64,000 nucleotides of DNA, taken from contig NZ_CP108508.1 of assembly GCF_035917275.1 (NCBI RefSeq), forward strand, positions 4,030,001-4,094,000, written 5' to 3'. The number at the start of each line of letters is the position of its first letter. Position 1 is the first letter of the stretch. A program made the position numbers and the translations under genes. The notes beneath the pieces are model-generated. The model was not told where the DNA came from and did no database searches. It worked only from the letters and a program-made list of their open reading frames with translations. Source of the DNA: Streptomyces sp. NBC_01237 (lineage in GTDB: Bacteria; Actinomycetota; Actinomycetes; Streptomycetales; Streptomycetaceae). Positions 25,014 to 31,918 of this stretch are shown in pieces.

Positions 25014-25688
25014 GTGGACGACGTTCTGCGGCGCGCCCCGCTTTTCGCGGCGCTCGATGATGAGCAGGCCGCGGAGCTCCGCGCCTCGATGAGTGAGGTG
25101 ACCCTCGCGCGCGGCGACGCGCTCTTCCACGAGGGCGACCCGGGGGACCGCCTGTACGTGGTCACCGAGGGCAAGGTGAAGCTCCACCGCACCTCCCCCG
25201 ACGGGCGCGAGAACATGCTGGCCGTCCTCGGCCCCGGCGAGCTGATCGGTGAGCTGTCGCTCTTCGACCCGGGACCGCGTACCGCGACCGCGACGGCGCT
25301 GACCGAGGTCAAGCTCCTCGGCCTCGGCCACGGCGACCTCCAGCCCTGGCTGAATGCCCGCCCCGAGGTGGCCACCGCCCTGCTGCGCGCCGTTGCCCGG
25401 CGCCTGCGCAAGACGAACGACCAGATGTCCGACCTGGTCTTCTCCGACGTTCCGGGCCGCGTCGCACGGGCGCTCCTGGACCTGTCGCGCCGCTTCGGCG
25501 TCCAGTCGGAAGAGGGCATCCACGTCGTCCACGACCTGACCCAGGAAGAGCTGGCCCAGCTGGTCGGCGCCTCCCGTGAGACGGTCAACAAGGCGCTCGC
25601 GGACTTCGCCGGACGCGGTTGGCTGCGGCTGGAAGCCCGTGCGGTGATCCTGCTGGACGTGGAGCGGCTGGCGAAGCGGTCGCGCTGA
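25014..25688 (+). CDS. crp: Crp/Fnr-family cyclic-nucleotide regulator
   Basis: A 224-aa regulator. GTG start with AAGGAGAG upstream. Residues about 10-125 form a cNMP-binding beta-roll with the phosphate-binding cassette IGELSLFDPGPRTATATA, then a long dimerisation helix and a C-terminal winged helix-turn-helix (LTQEELAQLVGASRETVNKALADF). In S. coelicolor the orthologue controls germination, secondary metabolism and carbon flux. A 16-bp bidirectional terminator follows at 25777. Confidence 0.96.
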   Translation: MDDVLRRAPLFAALDDEQAAELRASMSEVTLARGDALFHEGDPGDRLYVVTEGKVKLHRTSPDGRENMLAVLGPGELIGELSLFDPGPRTATATALTEVKLLGLGHGDLQPWLNARPEVATALLRAVARRLRKTNDQMSDLVFSDVPGRVARALLDLSRRFGVQSEEGIHVVHDLTQEELAQLVGASRETVNKALADFAGRGWLRLEARAVILLDVERLAKRSR

Positions 25689-25776
25689 TACGTGCGGCTG
25701 CCGCGCTGACACGTGCGCCGTGTCGCGTGCCGATGCGTCGCGCACGGCTGCGTTGCGTGCAGATGTGTCACGTGTG

Positions 25777-25810
25777 AGGAAGGGCCCCGCCGGACGGCGG
25801 GGCCCTTCCT
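25777..25810. terminator. Bidirectional terminator between crp and MBL-fold gene
   Basis: AGGAAGGGCCCCGCCG pairs perfectly (16 bp) with CGGCGGGGCCCTTCCT across a GA spacer; it lies between convergent genes. Confidence 0.88.
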
Positions 25811-25838
25811 CGCGCGCTGCCGGAGTACGGCACAGCCC

Positions 25839-26669
25839 TCAGATCAGGCCGTGCTCGGTGAGGTATTCCAGCTGGGCCCGTACCGAAAGCTCCGCGGCCG
25901 GCCACAGGGAGCGGTCCACATCGGCGTACACCTGCGCCACCACCTCCGTCGGCGAGCGGTGCCCCGCCTCCACCGCCGTCTCCACCTGTGCCAGGCGGTG
26001 CGCGCGGTGGGCCAGGTAGAACTCGACGGCCCCCTGGGCGTCCTCCAGCACCGGTCCGTGGCCCGGCAGCACCGTGTGCACCCCGTCGTCGACCGTCAGC
26101 GAGCGCAGCCGCCGCAGCGTGTCCAGGTAGTCGCCGAGCCGCCCGTCCGGGTGCGCGACGACGGTCGTACCGCGGCCGAGAATCGTGTCTCCCGTCAGCA
26201 CGGCCCGGTCGGCGGGCAGATGGAACGAGAGCGAGTCCGCGGTGTGCCCGGGGGTCGGCACCACCCGCAGTTCGAGCCCTCCGGTGGTGATCACGTCACC
26301 GGCCGCCAGCCCCTCGTCGCCCAGCCGCAGCGCCGCGTCCAGGGCCCGCACCTTCGTACGCGTCAGCTCGGCGAAGCGTGCCGCGCCCTCCGCGTGGTCT
26401 GGGTGCCCGTGGGTGAGAAGGGTGAGGGCGATGCGTCGCCCGGCCCGCTCGGCCGTGTCGATGACGGCCCGCAGGTGTACGTCGTCGAGCGGTCCGGGGT
26501 CGATGACGACGGCGAGATCGGAGTCGGGCTCGGCGACGATCCAGGTGTTGGTGCCGTCGAGCGTCATCGCCGAGGCGTTGGGGGCGAGGACGTTGACCGT
26601 ACGGGCGGTGGCGGGGCCGGAGAGCACACCGCCGCGCGGCTGTCCCGGCAGTGCGGCTGCGTCGCTCAC
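25839..26669 (-). CDS. Metallo-beta-lactamase-fold hydrolase
   Basis: A 276-aa protein. The GTG start overlaps the stop of the upstream NUDIX gene (GTGA). The zinc motif THGHPDHAEG (HxHxDH) lies near residue 90, with further ligands in PTPGHTADSLS and LTGDTILGRG; the tail LPGHGPVLED and YLAHRAHRLAQVETAV are typical of the LACTB2/glyoxalase-II-like group. A nuclease or thioesterase activity is possible. The NUDIX-MBL pair is conserved in actinobacteria and corresponds in position to Rv3677c. Confidence 0.9.
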   Translation of the reverse strand: MSDAAALPGQPRGGVLSGPATARTVNVLAPNASAMTLDGTNTWIVAEPDSDLAVVIDPGPLDDVHLRAVIDTAERAGRRIALTLLTHGHPDHAEGAARFAELTRTKVRALDAALRLGDEGLAAGDVITTGGLELRVVPTPGHTADSLSFHLPADRAVLTGDTILGRGTTVVAHPDGRLGDYLDTLRRLRSLTVDDGVHTVLPGHGPVLEDAQGAVEFYLAHRAHRLAQVETAVEAGHRSPTEVVAQVYADVDRSLWPAAELSVRAQLEYLTEHGLI

Positions 26670-27556
26670 GCGGCCCCACCTCCCGCGCCCGGGATGTGTT
26701 TGGTGAACTCGTCGTGCCCGGGCCAGCTCAGCACCAACTCGTCGCCCTCCAGCCGGGCCTGTGCGAGTACGGGAGTCAGGTCCTGGGAATCCGCCGCCTC
26801 CAGGGCCTCGGCGGCCGTCCCGTACGGCCTCAGCGTCCGCAACGTCGACACGGTGGGCGGCATCATCAGGAGCTCGCCCCGGTCGTAGCCGTCGGCCGCC
26901 TCCCCGGGGGCGATCCACACCGTACGGTCCGCCTCGGTGGAGGCGTTGCGGGTGCGCTGCCCGTCCGGGAGCGCCGCGACGAAGAACCAGGTGTCGTACC
27001 GCCGCGGTTCGAAGGCCGGGGTGATCCAGCGCGCCCAGGCGCCCAGCAGATCGGAGCGCAGCACCAGTCCACGCCGGTCCAGGAACTCGGCGAACGACAG
27101 CTCGCGGGCCACCAGCGCCTCGCGGTCGGCCTCCCAGTCGGCTCCGGTGACATCCCCGACGACCGTGTCGACGGCCGGCCCGGCGAGCAGGACGCCCGCC
27201 TCCTCGTACGTCTCGCGGACCGCCGCGCAGACGATGGCCTGCGCCTCGGTGACCGTGTCGACGCCGAGCCGGGCGGCCCAGCTCTCCAGGGACGGCCCTG
27301 CCCAGCCGATGAGGCGGTCGTCGTCGCGCGGGTCCACGCCGCCCCCCGGGTAGGCGTACGCGCCTCCGGCGAATGCCATGGACGCACGGCGGCGCAGCAT
27401 GTGCACCACCGGACCGCTTGCGGCATCCGCGCCCACCCGGTCACGCAGCAGCATCACGGTGGCGGCCCGCCGGGGTGTCACGGCCGTCAGCTCTCCGGCG
27501 GCGAGTGCCCGGATCCGGTCGGGCCATTCCGGTGGGTACCACTGACCATTGGACAT
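26666..27556 (-). CDS. NUDIX hydrolase
   Basis: A 296-aa protein with YPGGGVDPRDDD followed by an insertion of about 35 residues and then the AVRETYEEAGVLL half of the NUDIX box, so the box is split, as in some NUDIX proteins that act on coenzyme A or nucleotide derivatives. A TAGCCT box lies six bases before the ATG and no Shine-Dalgarno sequence is present, suggesting a leaderless mRNA. Coupled to the MBL-fold gene. The substrate cannot be told from the sequence. Confidence 0.87.
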   Translation of the reverse strand: MSNGQWYPPEWPDRIRALAAGELTAVTPRRAATVMLLRDRVGADAASGPVVHMLRRRASMAFAGGAYAYPGGGVDPRDDDRLIGWAGPSLESWAARLGVDTVTEAQAIVCAAVRETYEEAGVLLAGPAVDTVVGDVTGADWEADREALVARELSFAEFLDRRGLVLRSDLLGAWARWITPAFEPRRYDTWFFVAALPDGQRTRNASTEADRTVWIAPGEAADGYDRGELLMMPPTVSTLRTLRPYGTAAEALEAADSQDLTPVLAQARLEGDELVLSWPGHDEFTKHIPGAGGGAA

Positions 27557-27655
27557 GGCCGGAGGCTATCCGGAAGCGCGCCGATGTTCGAGAGGCCGCC
27601 GGGAAGACCGTCGCAGGACCCGCCGTCGCCCGGGGGCGGCCCATGACCCGTGCCC

Positions 27656-27743
27656 GTTTCGCCCGCGACCGCCGGGGAAGACACCGCAGCACGTCCGCCG
27701 TTTCACCCGCGACCGCCGGGGAAGACACCGCAGCGCGTCCGCC
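27656..27743. repeat. 44-bp tandem direct repeat, two copies
   Basis: Two adjacent 44-bp copies beginning GTTTC(G/A)CCCGCGACCGCC differ at only two positions. Each contains GGGGAAGACACCGCAGC. A shorter partial copy precedes them near 27593. Confidence 0.85.
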
Positions 27744-27802
27744 CCGGAGCCGAGGACCACTGGCATGGAGGCAGCGGAACGAGTCCCAAAAAAAGGCGAG
27801 GC

Positions 27803-27840
27803 AAAAAGAAGACCCCGCCCGGTCGCATCGACCGGACGGG
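27803..27840 (-). terminator. Rho-independent terminator of ridA
   Basis: On the minus strand a 12-bp stem (CCCGTCCGGTCG with CGACCGGGCGGG, one G-T wobble, ATG loop) is followed by TCTTCTTTTT, a classic U-tract that is rare in this genome. Confidence 0.9.
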
Positions 27841-27874
27841 ATCATGATGTCTTCGCGCACCGCGCGGTGACGTC

Positions 27875-28345
27875 TCAGGCGTCGACCAGCTCGACCTGGA
27901 CCTCGACCTCCACCGGTGCGTCCAGCGGCAGCACCGCGACGCCCACGGCGCTGCGTGCGTGCACGCCCTTGTCGCCGAGCACGGCGCCCAGCAGCTCGCT
28001 CGCACCGTTGATCACGGCGGGCTGTCCGGTGAAGTCGGAGGCCGAGGCGACGAAGCCCACGACCTTCACGACGCGTGCGATCCGGTCCAGGTCGCCCGCG
28101 ACCGACTTCACGGCGGCCAGCGCGTTGAGCGCGCAGATCTTCGCGAGTTCCTTCGCCTCGTCGGGCGTCACCTCGGCGCCGACCTTGCCGGTGACGGCGA
28201 GCTTGCCGTCCACCATCGGCAGCTGGCCCGAGGTGTACACGTACACGCCCGACCGCACGGCCGGCTGGTACGAGGCCAGCGGAGGCACGACGCCGGGCAG
28301 GGTCAGGCCGAGTTCGGCGAGCTTCGCCTCGACGGCGCCCGCCAC
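27875..28345 (-). CDS. RidA/YjgF-family protein
   Basis: A 156-aa protein whose family deaminates reactive enamine/imine intermediates released by PLP enzymes. The GTG start (VAGAVEAKLAELG) shares one base with the DUF4177 stop. GVYVYTSGQLPMVDGKL, ICALNALAAVKSVAGDLDRIARVVKVVGFV and the C-terminal VEVEVQVELVDA follow the family layout. The canonical arginine that binds the carboxylate (R105 of E. coli RidA) is not obvious, so it may belong to a divergent YjgF subfamily. Matches Rv3678c by position. Confidence 0.88.
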   Translation of the reverse strand: MAGAVEAKLAELGLTLPGVVPPLASYQPAVRSGVYVYTSGQLPMVDGKLAVTGKVGAEVTPDEAKELAKICALNALAAVKSVAGDLDRIARVVKVVGFVASASDFTGQPAVINGASELLGAVLGDKGVHARSAVGVAVLPLDAPVEVEVQVELVDA

Positions 28346-28503
28346 TACGCCTTCTCCCGCTTCAGGTAGGCCACGAGCTGCTCGGGGTTGTTCGGGCCGG
28401 GGACGACCTGGACGAGCTCCCAGCCGTCCTCGCCCCAGGTGTCCAGAATCTGCTTGGTCGCGTGCACGAGAAGGGGCACGGTCGCGTATTCCCACTTGGT
28501 CAT
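28345..28503 (-). CDS. DUF4177 small protein
   Basis: A 52-aa protein starting MTKWEYATVPLLVHATKQIL, containing WEYATVPLL and GEDGWELVQVV, the DUF4177 hallmarks, and ending LKREKA. ATG start with a TACAGT box six bases upstream and no Shine-Dalgarno sequence, so probably leaderless. It is translated just ahead of ridA (one-base overlap); the corresponding pair exists in mycobacteria. Function unknown. Confidence 0.9.
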   Translation of the reverse strand: MTKWEYATVPLLVHATKQILDTWGEDGWELVQVVPGPNNPEQLVAYLKREKA

Positions 28504-28574
28504 GGGCCGACTGTAATGCCTGGCACGTGCGGTCCCGTGCGTAGCCCGGGGCCGGACTGGTTAGGCTCGAATAC

Positions 28575-29549
28575 GTGAGCAGGTTCCAGGTCGTCAGCGG
28601 CAAGGGCGGTACCGGTAAGACCACGGTGGCCGCCGCCCTCGCGCTCGCCCTCGCGACCGAGGGCGGGCGCACCCTCCTCGTCGAGGTCGAGGGCAGACAG
28701 GGCATCGCCCAGCTCTTCGAGTCGGAGGCCCTTCCCTACGAGGAGCGGAAAATCGCCGTCGCCCCGGGCGGTGGCGAGGTGTACGCCCTCGCGATCGACG
28801 CGGAGCGCGCGCTCCTCGACTACCTCCAGATGTTCTACAAGCTCGGCAGCGCGGGCCGGGCGCTCAAGAAGCTCGGCGCGATCGATTTCGCGACCACCAT
28901 CGCGCCCGGCGTGCGGGACGTCCTGCTGACCGGCAAGGCCTGCGAGGCCGTCCGCCGCAAGGACAAGCAGGGGCGTTTCGTCTACGACCACGTGATCATG
29001 GACGCCCCGCCGACCGGGCGTATCACCCGCTTCCTCAATGTGAACGACGAGGTGGCGGGACTGGCCAGGATCGGCCCGATACACAATCAGGCACAGGCCG
29101 TGATGCGGGTCCTGAAGTCCCCGGAGACCGCGGTCCACCTGGTGACCCTCCTTGAGGAGATGCCGGTCCAGGAGACCGTGGACGGCATCGCGGAGCTCCG
29201 GGCCGCCGAACTGCCCGTGGGCCGCGTCGTCGTGAACATGGTGCGCCCGCACCTGCTGGACGAGGACGCGCTGCGCACCGCGTCCGGCGGCCGCCGCAAG
29301 GAGATCGCGAAGACGCTGACCCGGGCCGGAGTGACCGGTTCCGCAGCCCTCGTACGACCGCTGGTCGAGCAGGCCGCCGAGCATGCCCAGCGGGTCGGTC
29401 TGGAGCGCGAGCAGCGTGCCGTGCTGGCCGGTCTCGAGCTGCCGACCGCGGAGCTCCCGCTGATCGGCGAGGGGGTGGACCTCTCCGCGCTGTACGACCT
29501 GGCGGCAGAGCTCCGAAAACAGGGCGCAGGGGAAGAGGTGGGTTCATGA
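28575..29549 (+). CDS. ArsA-family ATPase, first of a pair
   Basis: A 324-aa P-loop ATPase starting at GTG with SRFQVVSGKGGTGKTTVAAAL. The Walker A GKGGTGKTT, a switch II-like VIMDAPPTGRITRFL near residue 143 and an ArsA-type A-loop are present. Despite the family name there is no ars operon; the paired ATPases (compare Rv3679/Rv3680) are thought to act as a heteromeric complex of unknown cargo. A TAGGCT box seven bases before the start suggests a leaderless transcript. Coupled to the second ATPase through ATGA. Confidence 0.92.
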   Translation: MSRFQVVSGKGGTGKTTVAAALALALATEGGRTLLVEVEGRQGIAQLFESEALPYEERKIAVAPGGGEVYALAIDAERALLDYLQMFYKLGSAGRALKKLGAIDFATTIAPGVRDVLLTGKACEAVRRKDKQGRFVYDHVIMDAPPTGRITRFLNVNDEVAGLARIGPIHNQAQAVMRVLKSPETAVHLVTLLEEMPVQETVDGIAELRAAELPVGRVVVNMVRPHLLDEDALRTASGGRRKEIAKTLTRAGVTGSAALVRPLVEQAAEHAQRVGLEREQRAVLAGLELPTAELPLIGEGVDLSALYDLAAELRKQGAGEEVGS

Positions 29550-30970
29550 CCCCGGTCACAGCGGACACGGACGCGGCACCCGGGCTGGACACCGACGCGC
29601 TGCTCGACGACCCGGACATCCGGATCATCGTGTGCTGCGGTTCGGGCGGTGTCGGCAAGACCACGACCGCGGCGGCCCTCGGCGTACGGGCGGCCGAGCG
29701 CGGCCGGAAGGTCGTCGTCCTGACCATCGATCCGGCCCGGCGCCTCGCCCAGTCGATGGGCATCGACCAGCTGGACAACATCCCGCGCCGGGTCGAGGGC
29801 ATCGCGGGCGACGGCGAACTCCACGCCATGATGCTCGACATGAAGCGGACCTTCGACGAGACCGTCGAGGCCCACGCGGACGCCGAGCGGGCCCGCGCGA
29901 TCCTGGAGAACCCCTTCTACCAGTCCCTGTCCGCCGGGTTCGCCGGTACGCAGGAGTACATGGCGATGGAGAAGCTCGGGCAGCTCAGGGCACGTGACGA
30001 GTGGGACCTGATCATCGTCGACACCCCGCCCTCGCGCTCCGCGCTGGACTTCCTGGACGCTCCGAAGCGGCTGGGCTCCTTCCTGGACGGCACGTTCATC
30101 CGGCTGCTGATGGCCCCCGCGAAGATGGGCGGGCGGGCCGGGATGAAGTTCCTCAACGTGGGCATGTCGATGATGACGGGGACGCTGGGCAAACTGCTCG
30201 GCGGCCAGTTCCTGCGGGACGTACAGACCTTCGTAGCCGCGATGGACACGATGTTCGGCGGCTTCCGCACCCGGGCCGACGCGACGTACAAGCTGCTCCA
30301 GGCGCCCGGCACGGCTTTCCTCGTGGTCGCGACGCCGGAGCGGGACGCGCTGCGCGAGGCCGCGTACTTCGTGGAACGGCTCGCCGCGGAGGACATGCCC
30401 CTGGCCGGCCTCGTCCTCAACCGGGTCCACGGCAGCGAGGCATCCCGGCTCTCCGCCGAGCAGGCGCTTGCCGCCGCAGAAAATCTTGAAGAGACCCGCA
30501 TTGTGGATCAGGCGGCCGGGAAGGCTGCCCTTTGTGACCCGGCGGTCACCTCTCCCGAAGCCCCCGAACCGCCGCTCTCCCCCGAGCCCGACCCCACATC
30601 TGAGCCGTCATCTGGGCCCGCCCCGGAACCCGCCCCGAAATCCGCAGGCGTGCGCGAATCCGAGCGTGACCCGGCATCCGCACCCGACCGCGCTCCCGAG
30701 AACGCTCCAGCCGTTGCCCCCGCCGTTCCCGCAGCCCCTGTGGTCCCCGTCGAGGAACTGACCGCAGGTCTGCTGCGGCTGCACGCCGAGCGCATGCAGG
30801 TCGTCGCGCGCGAACAGCACACCCGTGACCGCTTCGCCGCGCTGCATCCCGAGGTGCCGGTGACCGAAGTCGCGGCCCTGCCGGGGGATGTGCACGATCT
30901 CGTCGGCCTTCGGACCATCGGAGACCGGCTCGCGACCGGCTCCGGTTCGGCCCCGGCCGAATCCGCGTAG
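29546..30970 (+). CDS. ArsA-family ATPase, second of a pair
   Basis: A 474-aa protein with VCCGSGGVGKTTTAAAL (Walker A) near residue 35, IDPARRLAQSMG, and a DTPPSRSALDFLD switch II near residue 158. The ATPase core is interrupted by a Pro/Glu/Ala-rich low-complexity stretch of about 60 residues (about 330-395) before the C-terminal ELTAGLLRLHAERMQ helix region. That spacer is longer than in mycobacterial Rv3680 and may be disordered. Forms a two-gene operon with the upstream ATPase and converges on wblA. Confidence 0.92.
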   Translation: MTPVTADTDAAPGLDTDALLDDPDIRIIVCCGSGGVGKTTTAAALGVRAAERGRKVVVLTIDPARRLAQSMGIDQLDNIPRRVEGIAGDGELHAMMLDMKRTFDETVEAHADAERARAILENPFYQSLSAGFAGTQEYMAMEKLGQLRARDEWDLIIVDTPPSRSALDFLDAPKRLGSFLDGTFIRLLMAPAKMGGRAGMKFLNVGMSMMTGTLGKLLGGQFLRDVQTFVAAMDTMFGGFRTRADATYKLLQAPGTAFLVVATPERDALREAAYFVERLAAEDMPLAGLVLNRVHGSEASRLSAEQALAAAENLEETRIVDQAAGKAALCDPAVTSPEAPEPPLSPEPDPTSEPSSGPAPEPAPKSAGVRESERDPASAPDRAPENAPAVAPAVPAAPVVPVEELTAGLLRLHAERMQVVAREQHTRDRFAALHPEVPVTEVAALPGDVHDLVGLRTIGDRLATGSGSAPAESA

Positions 30971-31148
30971 CAACGCCAGGACACGTCAGTACCCACGCCA
31001 CACCCTGGCAGCACGCCACGTCGCCGTGGTGCCGCACCGCGCCCCACCCGACGGCGGGAACGCCGCTCACCGCCATGGCAGGCAGCACCGCACCGGGTGC
31101 CGGAAGGAACCTGGTGCCGGAAAACGGAAGCAGTCGTCGTACCTGTCC

Positions 31149-31499
31149 CTACCCCACAGCGGCGTACGTCTCGTGCAGTTCGTCGTCCTCCAGCCCGATC
31201 ACCGCGGGCAGGATGCCCGTGGACCGCTCGTACTCGCTGCGAGCGGTCTCCAGCAGTCGACGCCAGGACGTGACGGTGGGCCGACGGCGCAGCAGTGCGC
31301 GCCTTTCCCGCTCCGTCATTCCGCCCCACACGCCGAATTCGACGCGATTGTCCAGCGCATCGGCCAGGCACTCGGTCCGCACCGGGCATCCGGTGCACAC
31401 CGCCTTGGCCCTGTTCTGCGCTGCTCCTTGTACGAACAGTTCATCCGGATCGGTAGTGCGGCAGGCTGCCTGCGCACTCCAGTCGGTTACCCAGCCCAT
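31149..31499 (-). CDS. wblA: WblA, WhiB-like iron-sulfur regulator
   Basis: A 116-aa Wbl protein starting MGWVTDWSAQAACRTTDPDELF, as in S. coelicolor WblA. Four cysteines (AACR, CTGC and TEC) bind a [4Fe-4S] cluster; the GVWGGMTERERR turn and basic C-terminal segment are the sigma-interacting/DNA-contacting parts. WblA represses antibiotic production and is needed for sporulation; its positional counterpart in mycobacteria is WhiB4 (Rv3681c). A longer start at 31556 exists but has no better ribosome-binding site. Divergent from the penicillin-binding protein gene. Confidence 0.95.
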   Translation of the reverse strand: MGWVTDWSAQAACRTTDPDELFVQGAAQNRAKAVCTGCPVRTECLADALDNRVEFGVWGGMTERERRALLRRRPTVTSWRRLLETARSEYERSTGILPAVIGLEDDELHETYAAVG

Positions 31500-31918
31500 G
31501 CCGGCGCCGTCCTCTCCCGAATCGAGGCTCCCCCACGGCGGCAGCGGCATATTCACCGTTGCCAGTTGAGGACGTTACGGAAGGTAGGGACACCACAACA
31601 CCCCCTTCGGGCCCAATCTTGAATGGTCCGAACGGACTATGCGTACGCGGCAGATCACCCAGGGGAGTGAGGTGAGGACATGCGGGACTATCTCCGCGAA
31701 AACGGGACAGTACACCCGAGTTGCAACGGACGTTCCCTGACACACGAGGCGATTTCGGGAACGTCTCGGTGCTTGGTCCAACTGCGCCCCGGCCAGGGAG
31801 AGAATGACCGGAAATTGCGCACGGGGCTTGATACGAAACCGGACTGCTGTGACAGTTGTGAGCAGCTTAGGCCAATGCATATACGCCTGTCCGGCAAATG
31901 AGAACGTAGGCTGCCCCC
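31500..31918. promoter_or_regulatory. Divergent wblA / penicillin-binding-protein promoter region
   Basis: A 419-bp gap. GTCCG-AA-CGGAC forms a short inverted repeat near 31626. At the right end a TAGGCT box (31907-31912) lies six bases before the PBP ATG with no Shine-Dalgarno sequence. The wblA leader is long, as expected for a developmentally controlled gene. A 73-codon frame in the middle has poor codon usage and is not called. Confidence 0.55.

Larger units (their letters stand above)
27557..27874. other. Intergenic region with direct repeat and terminator
   Basis: Contains the leaderless promoter of the NUDIX gene, a 44-bp tandem duplication, an A-rich tract and the ridA terminator. 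No gene is seen. Confidence 0.6.

Noticed and set aside
31680..31901. 73-codon plus-strand frame with a good GGTGAGGAC Shine-Dalgarno-like sequence upstream of the PBP gene
   Set aside because: Third codon positions are not GC-biased, there is no recognisable motif, and it lies in the wblA/PBP promoter region.
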